The translations under genes were made by a program, and so were the position numbers. Source: Flavobacterium pectinovorum (GTDB lineage Bacteria; Bacteroidota; Bacteroidia; Flavobacteriales; Flavobacteriaceae). Taken from it: 64,000 nucleotides of DNA. Below the pieces are notes generated by a model. The model saw only the letters and a list, made by a program, of their open reading frames with translations. It was not told the origin of the DNA and ran no database searches. This document shows, one piece after another, positions 38,130-47,128 of this stretch (the first letter of the stretch is position 1; each line of letters begins with the position of its first letter). Location of the stretch: the NCBI RefSeq assembly GCF_900142715.1, contig NZ_FRBX01000007.1:179402-243401 (forward strand). Direction: 5' to 3'.

Positions 38130-40061
38130 ATGAAAAGATTTCAAAAATTACTTTTTCTATTTTTACTGCTTATTCCCCTAATACAATTATTTGCATGGCC
38201 GGGAATGCCACTGCCACCTCTGCATATTGAAGGCAAAAATTTAAAGGATCCTTGCGGAAAAAACGTTTTACTACATGGTGTTGCCATAACACCAAGTCCT
38301 TGGTTTAATGGTTGCTCTTATAATCAATGTCGTTGGGATAACTATAATGTTCAGGGTTGTCTAAATTATAACAATGCAGTTATGGATGCACTCACAGACA
38401 CAAATAACGGATGGAAATTAAATTACATAAGACTTCATATTGATCCTTACTGGACCAATAAACCCGGTTGTTCTGCAGGAGAAAATGATATCGCATGTTT
38501 TGATTACAATAGATTAGTAACTTACGTAAATCAAGTTATAATCCCTTTAATTAATCATGCCAGAAGCAGAGGGCTTTATGTTGTCCTTCGTCCTCCCGGA
38601 GTATGTCCTAATAGAATTGCTTATGGGGACAATTACCATAATTATTTAAGAACTGTATGGCAATTTCTATCGAGCCATCCAAGTTTAAAGAATGTAGATA
38701 ATGTTATGTTTGAAATAGCCAATGAACCTATAGAAATACTTGGAACAAATGGAAACTGGGGCGCAACAGGTGATGAGCATTTTGCCGCTCTCCATAATTA
38801 CTTTCAGGATTTAGTAAATAGAATTAAGGCTAATGGTGCAAATAATGTTTGTTGGATACCAGGAACTGGATATCAGTCTCATTACCAAGGATATCCAAAC
38901 CATTTAATAACAGGAGGCAATATAGGTTATGCTGTTCATGTTTATCCAGGATATTGGGGAGCTAATGCAGAAAACACCACTAGTTTTAATAATGCCTGGA
39001 ATGCTAACGTGCAACCGATTGCAAATGTAGCACCTATTATGATAACAGAAACAGATTGGTCGCCTAGTGGGGACGAAACATGGGGTACTGGTACAACAAG
39101 TGGTTTTGGTCTTAATCTGAAAGGTAGAATTGATGCTACTGGAAATTGTAGTTGGAATTTACTTGCACCAGAAGGGTTGATAACTAAGGCAGATCCATAT
39201 AATGTTACAACTGCTTTCAACAACGATTGGGAGTCTTGTGCTGCACCAACTAAGCAGTGGTTCTCTGTATATGCAAATAACAATATACCATCGCAAAACT
39301 GTAGTAGCAGTACGTCACTAGTAAACAATGGTGTTTATGAAATTGAATTTAAAACAAATTCAAATAAAGTAATAGATCTTAAGTATGGGACTAATGCAAA
39401 TGGCACTGTAATTCGTCCTTGGGATAGATCTGGGGCAACAGCACAACAATGGATTGCTATTGATGCCGGAAATGGCTATTGGCGTTTTAAATCAAATGCA
39501 AGTTCTACAGGACGTGTAATAGACCTTGACAGTGCAGATCCAACAAATGGAAAAGCGATAAGACTTTGGGATAATTATAGTAATGATGCTCAAAAATGGT
39601 TAGTAACCGATGTTGGTAATGGTTATTATAGTATAAAATCAGCCATAAATACATCAAAAAGTTGGGACATTTCTAATTGTAATATGGATGGCACAGCAAA
39701 TCTTCAGCTTTGGGAATATTACGGGACTGCATGTCAATTATTTAAATTTAATAAAATAGGAAATACTTCAAAAAGTGTAGATGAGAAAAATATTTTAATA
39801 AATAATATTAAAATAGATACTGATGTCCAGGTATATCCTAATCCATCAAAGGGCGGAGAGTTTAATATTTATTTCACTTCACAATCAGATGAAAATTATT
39901 CTCTGGCTATATACTCAACAGAAGGTAAGTTATTATACGAAACAAAAAATCTAAAATCTAATACTAATCAAGTTATTAGAACTAAACTTGCCAGAGGTTT
40001 ATATTTGGCTACGATTTCTCAAAATTCAACTACAACAACCAAAAAGATATTAATTGAATAG
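38130..40061 (+). CDS. Secreted GH5 glycosidase with ricin-type lectin and T9SS sorting domain
   Basis: Protein of 643 residues. Signal peptide 1-22 (LIPLIQLFA). Residues about 28-385 form a glycoside hydrolase family 5 barrel: acid/base Glu in FEIANEP (about 196-202) and nucleophile Glu in ITETDWSPSG (about 304-313), typical of cellulase-like enzymes acting on beta-glucans or mannans. Residues about 405-545 form a ricin-type beta-trefoil (CBM13-like) with three repeats, each with a QxW-like motif (AQQWIAI, AQKWLVT, CQLFKF). Residues about 570-643 are a type IX secretion C-terminal domain (YPNPSKGGEF, ARGLYLATIS, KKILIE). It is therefore predicted to be secreted across the outer membrane and acts on extracellular polysaccharide. 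It is a single-gene unit followed by a terminator. Confidence 0.9.
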   Translation: MKRFQKLLFLFLLLIPLIQLFAWPGMPLPPLHIEGKNLKDPCGKNVLLHGVAITPSPWFNGCSYNQCRWDNYNVQGCLNYNNAVMDALTDTNNGWKLNYIRLHIDPYWTNKPGCSAGENDIACFDYNRLVTYVNQVIIPLINHARSRGLYVVLRPPGVCPNRIAYGDNYHNYLRTVWQFLSSHPSLKNVDNVMFEIANEPIEILGTNGNWGATGDEHFAALHNYFQDLVNRIKANGANNVCWIPGTGYQSHYQGYPNHLITGGNIGYAVHVYPGYWGANAENTTSFNNAWNANVQPIANVAPIMITETDWSPSGDETWGTGTTSGFGLNLKGRIDATGNCSWNLLAPEGLITKADPYNVTTAFNNDWESCAAPTKQWFSVYANNNIPSQNCSSSTSLVNNGVYEIEFKTNSNKVIDLKYGTNANGTVIRPWDRSGATAQQWIAIDAGNGYWRFKSNASSTGRVIDLDSADPTNGKAIRLWDNYSNDAQKWLVTDVGNGYYSIKSAINTSKSWDISNCNMDGTANLQLWEYYGTACQLFKFNKIGNTSKSVDEKNILINNIKIDTDVQVYPNPSKGGEFNIYFTSQSDENYSLAIYSTEGKLLYETKNLKSNTNQVIRTKLARGLYLATISQNSTTTTKKILIE

Positions 40062-40096
40062 CCTATTCTATAATAAATACTAACAAAGAATAATTT

Positions 40097-40122
40097 AAAG
40101 ATGAGCAGTAATGCTCATCTTT
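40097..40122 (+). terminator. Rho-independent terminator of GH5 gene
   Basis: A perfect 10-bp stem AAAGATGAGC / GCTCATCTTT with a 6-nt loop, followed by a T-run. It lies 35 bp after the glycosidase stop codon and separates it from the sigma-factor promoter. Confidence 0.85.
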
Positions 40123-40264
40123 TTTTGTTTTAATATTGTCTTAAAAGAACTAAAATAAACAAAATTATAAATTTTCAGATTATGGGTTAGAGTGTTAAAA
40201 TGTAGTATTATTTTTTCTTATTTCGGAAAAAGTTGCAAAGGTTGAAATAAAAATGAAATTTCTA

Positions 40265-40293
40265 TTGATAATTTTTTAAATTCTTTAGTTTTG
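40265..40293 (+). promoter_or_regulatory. Bacteroidota-type -33/-7 promoter of sigma-factor gene
   Basis: TTG at 40265-40267 and TAGTTTTG at 40286-40293 (matches TAnnTTTG) are 18 bp apart, close to the known Bacteroidota housekeeping promoter. Transcription would begin near 40300, which excludes a start codon at 40293 and supports the ATG at 40329. Confidence 0.55.
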
Positions 40294-40328
40294 TGCTGAA
40301 AAGAACCCTTAAAGGCAGGAAAATCTCA

Positions 40329-40871
40329 ATGGAGAATGAAAAAAGAGATATTGATTTATGGCACCAAATAAAAAAGGGAGATGTTCATGCTTATCATCAA
40401 TTATATGATCGGTATATAAATGCACTCTTTACATTTGGAATGCAATACACTAATGACCAGGCTTTAGTGCAAGATGCCATACATGATATTTTTGTTGATC
40501 TTCATCGTTACCGCACTACAATTGCAGCAGATGTAGTGGTTAAATCCTATCTTTTCAAAATACTTCAAAACGATATTTTCAAAAAACTAAAATCGCAATC
40601 CAAAACCTTGCGTCTTGATATTGTTTCAGAAGATGCTTACAGAACAGATTCAGCAGAAGATGAATTGATCTTTAGCGAAACTGCCTTAAATAAGAATGCC
40701 AGTTTAGCATTGGCCTTATCTTCTCTGACCAAAAAACAGCGTTACGCCCTTCACCTTAGATTTAGTGAAGATTTATCTTATGAGGAAATTTCTTCTACTT
40801 TAGAAATTAGCTTAGAATCTTGTAGAACATTGATTTACAGGTCGTTGAAAGAGATTCGGACTAAGCTTTAA
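40329..40871 (+). CDS. ECF sigma-70 factor (FecI-like)
   Basis: RNA polymerase sigma factor of about 180 residues. I chose ATG 40329 (MENEKRDIDLW), preceded by GGCAGGA, over the GTG at 40293, which lies inside the promoter. Region 2 covers about residues 10-75 (YHQLYDRYINALFTFGMQYTN, then VQDAIHDIFVDL) and region 4 about 115-175 (LTKKQRYALHLRFSEDLSYE, EISLESCRTLIYRSLKEIR). It is followed by a FecR-like anti-sigma gene, then a SusC with an STN domain. In that arrangement the receptor senses ligand, FecR relays the signal and the sigma factor transcribes the uptake operon. Confidence 0.92.
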   Translation: MENEKRDIDLWHQIKKGDVHAYHQLYDRYINALFTFGMQYTNDQALVQDAIHDIFVDLHRYRTTIAADVVVKSYLFKILQNDIFKKLKSQSKTLRLDIVSEDAYRTDSAEDELIFSETALNKNASLALALSSLTKKQRYALHLRFSEDLSYEEISSTLEISLESCRTLIYRSLKEIRTKL

Positions 40872-40959
40872 AAAAACTTTAAAAAAACGTTATTTTTTTT
40901 GTCTATGTTTTTGCCTTTTGATTCTTATAGCAATATAGAGAATCTAAAAGAAAAATATT

Positions 40960-42018
40960 TTGTACCCAAATTTCAAAATTTTACCAAAAAAAGATAAAGC
41001 TGATTTAAAAGCCAGAATTGCGGAGAGCATTGCGTTTGAAAAACAGCAAACCAGAAGAAAAAAACTTCGTATACTTTCGTGGAGCGTTGCTGCAGTAGTT
41101 TTTGTAGGTCTTGGACTTATTACAGTTGTATCTAGACAAGAACAAAATGAAATAAGTCCGATTGAACAATTTGCAAACAGCAATAAGACTGACCGAACTG
41201 CTTTTGAAAAAAGTGATGAAATCAAACTGGTATTATCCAATCAGGAATCTGTAACAGTCGGTGACAGCTCAACGATTGCTTATGATGCATCAGGAAATAA
41301 AGTTAAGGTCAATAATAAGCAGATAAAACAAACAAAATCTCTCGAAGCCCAATACAATACGGTTTTGGTTCCTTACGGAAAAAGAGCGCAGCTTAGTCTG
41401 GCCGACGGAACTTTGGTGTGGCTGAATTCTGGTTCTAAATTGATTTATCCTACTTCTTTTGATAAAGATACAAGAGAGGTATTTCTGGAAGGAGAAGGAA
41501 TTTTTGACGTGGCGCACAATGCAGCAAAACCATTTTTTGTAAAAGCAGCGAACAATTATAGTGTACGTGTATTAGGAACATTGTTTAACGTAAGCTGTTA
41601 TGCCAAAGACGCAAAAGTTACAACTGCATTATTAAGAGGAAAAGTGCAGGTGGTTTATGCTAAAAAAGGCTTTTTTAATAATGATACACTTCAAGGCATT
41701 CTTAAACCGGGAATGATTGCGGCTTTAGATAAAAAACAGCAAACGATTAAAACCACTGTTCAGAATGTAGAGCCTTTATTTTCATGGAGAAAAGGATATT
41801 ATGAATTTTCGCAGGAAAAACTTCCATTAGTATTAGACAAACTAACACGCTATTATAATGTTGATTTTGTCATGAATAAAAAAGTAAGCCATACCGAAAC
41901 CTATTCCGGAGCTTTCAAACTTAATGATGATTTAGATAAAGTGGTCAAAACATTAGAAGCCACAACGGGTTTTGAGTTCGTTTATAATGCTGAGACCAGG
42001 GAAATAACTATTAACTAA
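40960..42018 (+). CDS. FecR-family anti-sigma / signal transducer
   Basis: Protein of 352 residues starting at TTG 40960. An in-frame TAA at 40945 rules out an earlier start. A basic cytoplasmic tail of only about 30 residues precedes one membrane helix (ILSWSVAAVVFVGLGLITVV, about 31-50). The periplasmic FecR domain follows (VPYGKRAQLSLADGTLVWLN near 127-146; VFLEGEGIFDVAHN), then a C-terminal DUF4974-like region (EFSQEKLPLVLDKLTRYYNV). FecR proteins pass the receptor's STN signal to the sigma factor. The cytoplasmic part is shorter than the roughly 70-80 residues usual in Bacteroidota FecR proteins, so the anti-sigma segment may be reduced. Confidence 0.88.
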   Translation: MYPNFKILPKKDKADLKARIAESIAFEKQQTRRKKLRILSWSVAAVVFVGLGLITVVSRQEQNEISPIEQFANSNKTDRTAFEKSDEIKLVLSNQESVTVGDSSTIAYDASGNKVKVNNKQIKQTKSLEAQYNTVLVPYGKRAQLSLADGTLVWLNSGSKLIYPTSFDKDTREVFLEGEGIFDVAHNAAKPFFVKAANNYSVRVLGTLFNVSCYAKDAKVTTALLRGKVQVVYAKKGFFNNDTLQGILKPGMIAALDKKQQTIKTTVQNVEPLFSWRKGYYEFSQEKLPLVLDKLTRYYNVDFVMNKKVSHTETYSGAFKLNDDLDKVVKTLEATTGFEFVYNAETREITIN

Positions 42019-42100
42019 TTATTAATGACTATAAATTGTGAGTGCCTATGATGTAAGATAAAACCTGAGAATAAAATAATCTAACCAGACCAAAAAAAAA

Positions 42101-42158
42101 CCAAAAGATGCTCGAACATCTCTTGGCTTATGTAAAATTTTAATTGCACTTGCAATTA
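42101..42158 (+). promoter_or_regulatory. Two palindromes upstream of the SusC gene
   Basis: The 161-bp leader before the SusC gene holds an inverted repeat CCAAAAGATG / CATCTCTTGG (42101-42126, one mismatch, 6-nt loop) and, just downstream, a near-perfect palindrome TAATTGCA-CT-TGCAATTA (42141-42158). They could be protein-binding sites or an RNA leader structure or attenuator ahead of the sigma-dependent uptake operon. No clear T-run follows either. Confidence 0.4.
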
Positions 42159-42179
42159 TCGATAAACTAAAACAAAATT

Positions 42180-45100
42180 ATGAATAAAAATCATGATATA
42201 GGCTCTCTATTGCCTAAAAAAATCATCAACCTTACTTTTATTTTATTTATGAGAGTATTCATTTTAGTTCTGTATTTAGGATTAACCAGTATCTACGCCA
42301 ACGTTGCCAAAGCACAAAATGAAATCTCAGTAAAGGTTCAGGGAGCTTCTTTGCAAATACTTTTTACAGCGATTCAGCAAAAAAGCGATTACGTATTTTT
42401 TTACAATGATGATTTATTATCTTCTGTTAAAAAAGTAAGTATTAATCAATACGCTACCGTTCCTGAAATTTTAGACACGGCTTTGTATAATACAGGGTTA
42501 ACTTATACTATTATTGACAAACAAATTGTTATAAAGAAAAATAAAAAAACGCAGCAACAAGTACAAGAAGAATATGAAGTTACAGGAATTGTTACCGATA
42601 AAATAGGAAATCCGTTAGTTGGCGTTAATGTTATAGTAGTAGGAAAACAAGCCTGGGATATTACCCGCGAAAAAGGTGATTTCCGAGTAACTTTAGCGGC
42701 CAATGATTCACTTCGTTTTGAATATTTAGGTTATAAACCGAGAACAATTGCAATTAACAATCAAAGAAATATAAAAGTTATTTTAAGTCTTGATGTTACC
42801 GAGTTAACAGGAGTTGAAGTAGTAGCCTCAAATGGTTATACAGATATTCCTAAAGAAAGAGTAACAGGAGCTTTTGAAGTTATTGGTGCAAAAGAACTTG
42901 CACAAGTCCCTACAGTAGATATTGCATCGAGACTGGAAGGAAAAATGGCAGGGGTAAGTGTAGATCCAAGAACAGGTAATATAGCCATTAGAGGAACAAA
43001 TAGTTATGGAGCAAATTCTCCACTTATCGTTATCGATGGTTTTCCTCAACCTATAAGTGATTTCTATTTAAGTAAAAGAGGAGTTCCCGGACAATCAATT
43101 TTAAGTTACATTAATCCGGATGATGTTGAGAGTATTACCGTTTTAAAAGACGCCGCCGCAGCTTCTATCTGGGGTTCTCGTGCTGCCAATGGTGTAATTG
43201 TTGTAGTAACAAAAAAAGGTAAAAAAGCAGAGCCTACAATTAATTTCAGCACAACAACTACAGTAGGTGATAAAATCGATTTGAGCAAATTGCGTGTCAT
43301 GAATACAGCTCAGTATATTGACTATGAAAAAGATTTGGTTGATGGCGGATTTGCAGCAGACGATATCAGCAATTGGCAAGGTAAAAATCCCAGCGCTGCT
43401 CAGGAAATTATGTTTCAGCAAAAAAGAGGAACAATTTCAATATCAGAGAGAGATCAATTGCTAAATAAGCTTTCGCAAAATGATAATCTGGATCAGATTG
43501 GCAGATATTTATTAAGAAACTCATTAACCACGCAATATGATTTGTCTGTAAGCGGCGGAAGTGAAAAAAGTACCTATTACTTGTCTTTGGGTTATAATAA
43601 AGATGAGGCAGCCATGAGAGGTAATCAATCGAAATCATATAATGTAACCTTAAATAATTCCTTTCAGCTGAAAAGCTTTTTAAAATTAAACACAGGAATA
43701 AATTACGTTTCTTCCAGTTTTCAGGCCAATACCGTTGCCAATGAAGCCTTATCCAATGTTTCATCAACCGCATTGCGTCCTTATGATATGATTGCCGATG
43801 AAAATGGAAATGGTGTTGACCGTTATATTCTTTTCAGACCAGAAGTTGCAAAAGGATTTGAAAGCCAAGGATATCTGCCATGGTCTTATAATTATTTGGA
43901 TGAATTAAATTATTCCAATGTAATTACAAAAGGAGCCAACATAAGATTGAATGCCAGTTTAACAGCTACAGTAAACAATTGGCTGAATTTTGAAGCATCT
44001 GGAATGTACACTTCAATTGGCAACAAAACCAAATCTTTGAGCGAGCAGGACAGTTATTATGTTCGAAATATGATCAATGAAGCGACCTCAGTAGATACTG
44101 CCGGCAAATTGGTTTATGGTATACCAGTTGGAGCATATTTGTATAATATGACTACATCTAATGAATCTCAAAGCATGCGTTTTCAAATGAATATCAATAA
44201 GAATTTCAATGAAAATAATGGATTACACTTTTTAGCCGGTTCAGAAATCAGAGAAGAGCGTAGGGAAGGATCAAGCCAAAGATATTATGGCTATAATACC
44301 GATACAAATTCATCACAATCTGTAAACCCGACAACATATTATACTACGATTTATGGTTGGCAGACTTACATTGGAACTTCAGATAATAGCATCAGTAAAT
44401 ACAGAGACCGTTATTTATCATATTACGGATTAGGGTCTTATGATTTTATGAACAGATACCACATATCTGGAAGTGTACGTTTTGATGATTATAATTTACT
44501 TGGAGCTTCCAGAAAAAACAGAGCATTACCATTATGGTCTGTGGGAAGTAAATGGGATATTAATAAAGAATTTTTCTTAAGAGACATAAGCTGGCTAGAC
44601 AATTTATCGGCAAGAGTTACGTATGGTAAATCGGGAAGTGCACCCGGCGGCGGATTCGGAAGTCAAAGTGCTATCATTTCGGTTGGATCTATTGATTTTA
44701 ATACACAATTGCCAACAGCTTCTATTTCATTACCGGAAAATCCTGAAATTAAATGGGAAACAACATCGACTCTTAATTTTGGTTTAGATTATGGCGTTTT
44801 TAATAATCGCTTACGCGGAAGTGTTGATCTTTATTACAAAAAATCAAAAGATATTTTAACCAATATACCTTATAATCCAACCTATGGCTGGTCTTATTTA
44901 AATTACAATACAGGAACACTTGAAGGACACGGAGTTGATGTAAATATTGGAGGACTTATAATCAATAAGGCTTTTAAATGGAACAGTAATTTCAATTTTG
45001 CCTATAATACCAACGAAGTAACAGATTCTCGTTTTAAGGCTACATCTACAAACCAGTATTTTGGTTCAAGTCCGATATTAGGTAAAACAATAGGATATAT

Positions 45101-45743
45101 GTATGCTTATAATTGGGCTGGTCTGGATGAAACAGGACAATCTACCGTTTCTAAAAAAGATGGTACAATTATAAATGCTTCCCAAGGTATCGCGAATGTT
45201 TCTCCGGATGACCTGAAATATATGGGAACTACCGTTGCGCCGTATTTTGGTGGGTTAATGAATGATTTCTCGTATCATAATTTCACATTGGGTGTTCAGG
45301 TTACGTATTTCATGGGGCATGTGTTTAGAAACACAGTTTTACAAAACTATCCTACTTATTCTGGTGCTCAATATGGTGCTGTCGCAAAAGACGAACTTAT
45401 TGCAGATCGTTGGAGACAAGCCGGAGACGAAGCTGTTACCAATGTTCCGGGATTAACTAATATTAGTTTTAATAGTTTAAATCGTTATCAAATGGCCGAT
45501 ATCAATGTGCTGCCTGCAGATAATATTCGATTACAGCAAATATCATTAGGGTATAATGTTCCTTCAGAATGGCTGGCAAAAACTTTTATAAAGTCGTTAA
45601 GCTTCAATTTTGCAGCAAGGAATTTAGGTTTATTATGGGTTAAAAATGACCAGGGTATTGATCCTCAATATTTATCAAATAATAACTATAATACACTTGC
45701 ACCACAGCGTAATTATACTTTACAGTTTAATTGTAGTTTTTAA
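42180..45743 (+). CDS. SusC/RagA TonB-dependent transporter with STN domain
   Basis: Outer membrane transporter of 1187 residues. A long N-terminal hydrophobic segment (about 18-42, ending NVAKAQ) acts as signal peptide. The STN signalling domain follows (about 48-120, SLQILFTAIQQKSDYVFFYN), then a carboxypeptidase-D-like domain (about 128-210), the TonB plug (about 215-345: IAIRGTNSYGANSPLIVIDG, VLKDAAAASIWGSRAANGVI) and a 22-strand-type barrel ending in LQFNCSF. STN domains are found in receptors that signal through FecR to a sigma factor, and both are encoded immediately upstream. It pairs with the SusD lipoprotein 18 bp downstream. Neighbouring peptidases suggest a peptide ligand, but the sequence does not prove this. 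Confidence 0.95.
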   Translation: MNKNHDIGSLLPKKIINLTFILFMRVFILVLYLGLTSIYANVAKAQNEISVKVQGASLQILFTAIQQKSDYVFFYNDDLLSSVKKVSINQYATVPEILDTALYNTGLTYTIIDKQIVIKKNKKTQQQVQEEYEVTGIVTDKIGNPLVGVNVIVVGKQAWDITREKGDFRVTLAANDSLRFEYLGYKPRTIAINNQRNIKVILSLDVTELTGVEVVASNGYTDIPKERVTGAFEVIGAKELAQVPTVDIASRLEGKMAGVSVDPRTGNIAIRGTNSYGANSPLIVIDGFPQPISDFYLSKRGVPGQSILSYINPDDVESITVLKDAAAASIWGSRAANGVIVVVTKKGKKAEPTINFSTTTTVGDKIDLSKLRVMNTAQYIDYEKDLVDGGFAADDISNWQGKNPSAAQEIMFQQKRGTISISERDQLLNKLSQNDNLDQIGRYLLRNSLTTQYDLSVSGGSEKSTYYLSLGYNKDEAAMRGNQSKSYNVTLNNSFQLKSFLKLNTGINYVSSSFQANTVANEALSNVSSTALRPYDMIADENGNGVDRYILFRPEVAKGFESQGYLPWSYNYLDELNYSNVITKGANIRLNASLTATVNNWLNFEASGMYTSIGNKTKSLSEQDSYYVRNMINEATSVDTAGKLVYGIPVGAYLYNMTTSNESQSMRFQMNINKNFNENNGLHFLAGSEIREERREGSSQRYYGYNTDTNSSQSVNPTTYYTTIYGWQTYIGTSDNSISKYRDRYLSYYGLGSYDFMNRYHISGSVRFDDYNLLGASRKNRALPLWSVGSKWDINKEFFLRDISWLDNLSARVTYGKSGSAPGGGFGSQSAIISVGSIDFNTQLPTASISLPENPEIKWETTSTLNFGLDYGVFNNRLRGSVDLYYKKSKDILTNIPYNPTYGWSYLNYNTGTLEGHGVDVNIGGLIINKAFKWNSNFNFAYNTNEVTDSRFKATSTNQYFGSSPILGKTIGYMYAYNWAGLDETGQSTVSKKDGTIINASQGIANVSPDDLKYMGTTVAPYFGGLMNDFSYHNFTLGVQVTYFMGHVFRNTVLQNYPTYSGAQYGAVAKDELIADRWRQAGDEAVTNVPGLTNISFNSLNRYQMADINVLPADNIRLQQISLGYNVPSEWLAKTFIKSLSFNFAARNLGLLWVKNDQGIDPQYLSNNNYNTLAPQRNYTLQFNCSF

Positions 45744-45761
45744 TTTTAAAAAATAGATTTT

Positions 45762-47117
45762 ATGAAATTGCTAAAATTCACACTATATATTTTCCTGCCG
45801 GTACTTTTATTAAACTCTTGTAGAGATTATGTCGAAGTAGAACCCGTTGGGAACAACAGAATCTTAAAATATACATCTGATTACAGAGGTTTGGCTAACA
45901 ATTATGAAAGCATGACTGTTGCAGGAGGAATTTATCTGCTTGCGAGCGCCGATGCAGAATTTCCAACAACCTACCAAAATAGCGTTTCGACTATTTGGTC
46001 TAATGCTTATACCTGGCAGGACAAAATATACGATCCGTCTCAGGGTGACTCAGACTGGAACGGTTTATATAAGGCTATTTATTACAGCAACGTAATTATT
46101 GACGGAGTAATGGGAAGTCAGGGCGGAAGTGACGCAGAGAAAAAAGAAATCTATGCCGAAGCCTTTGTTCACAGAGCGTTTGCCTATTTACAACTGGTCA
46201 ATACCTATGGTCCGCAATTTGATCCGGCTTCAGATAATTCTGGAAAAGCAGTTCCATTGTTACTAAAACCCGAATTATTTTCAAAATTAGACAGAAGTAC
46301 CGTGGGTCAGGTTTACGATCAGATTATTTCAGATTTAAAAAGTGCTTTGGATAATGATATTCAGGATGCAGCACCATTTAATGTCCTGCCGTCAAAAAGA
46401 GCGGTTTATGCTTTATTGGCAAGAACTTATCTTTATATGGGCTCTTACCAATTAAGTCTGGATAATGCACAAAAAGCTTTGGCTTTGCAAAACGGTTTGA
46501 TAGATTTTAAAGAATTAGCTACAGCATACAGCTATCCCGTTTTGGTTCAGAATCCCGAAGTTATATTCTCAAAAACCTTGTTGACTACTTATGACGGATC
46601 TCCTTTATCAAATGATTTATTAAATAGTTTTGACAGCAACGATTTGCGTTACAATTATTATACAATAGCAGGAAGCAATTTTTTTCCTACTTACACAGGT
46701 AGAGGATTTGGTATGACCAGATATAGTTATACTAACGGAATTAACGTTGGAGTATCGGTGCCGGAAATGTATTTAATTTCTGCCGAGTGTTACGCCCGAT
46801 TAGGACAAACACAAGAAGCAATTGATAACTTGAATATCGTAAGAGCAAAACGTTACAAATCGGGTACAGTTTATCAGGTTTCTGCCGGAACAAGTAAAGA
46901 GGCTCTGGACCTGGCACTGATTGAAAGACAAAAAGAATTTATAGGCAGAGGTTTCCGTTGGTTTGATCAGCGAAGATTAAATCTGGATCCCCTTTATCAA
47001 AAAACATATACCAGAGTTTTTAAGGGACAGACTTATAATTTGGAACCTAATAGCGACGGATATGTATTTCCAATCAATCAAAATTATATTGATTTAAACC
47101 CAGAGTTGGGGAACTAA
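45762..47117 (+). CDS. SusD/RagB surface lipoprotein
   Basis: Protein of 451 residues with a lipoprotein signal (LLLNSC, Cys about 20) and the SusD-like all-helical TPR scaffold: YANVIIDGV-type helix, AEAFVHRAFAYLQLVNTYGP (about 130-149), AVYALLARTYLYMG (about 210-223) and the C-terminal LALIERQKEFIGRGFRWFD (about 385-403). Together with the SusC barrel it forms the ligand-capture lid complex at the cell surface. It is 18 bp after susC and 11 bp before the thioredoxin gene, in one operon. Confidence 0.95.
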   Translation: MKLLKFTLYIFLPVLLLNSCRDYVEVEPVGNNRILKYTSDYRGLANNYESMTVAGGIYLLASADAEFPTTYQNSVSTIWSNAYTWQDKIYDPSQGDSDWNGLYKAIYYSNVIIDGVMGSQGGSDAEKKEIYAEAFVHRAFAYLQLVNTYGPQFDPASDNSGKAVPLLLKPELFSKLDRSTVGQVYDQIISDLKSALDNDIQDAAPFNVLPSKRAVYALLARTYLYMGSYQLSLDNAQKALALQNGLIDFKELATAYSYPVLVQNPEVIFSKTLLTTYDGSPLSNDLLNSFDSNDLRYNYYTIAGSNFFPTYTGRGFGMTRYSYTNGINVGVSVPEMYLISAECYARLGQTQEAIDNLNIVRAKRYKSGTVYQVSAGTSKEALDLALIERQKEFIGRGFRWFDQRRLNLDPLYQKTYTRVFKGQTYNLEPNSDGYVFPINQNYIDLNPELGN

Positions 47118-47128
47118 AAACAGCAACA

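Noticed and set aside
38942..39328. 128-codon minus-strand frame inside the GH5 gene
   Set aside because: Antisense to the conserved catalytic region of the glycosidase; no independent support.
43408..43773. 121-codon minus-strand frame inside the SusC gene
   Set aside because: Shadow of the conserved barrel-coding strand.
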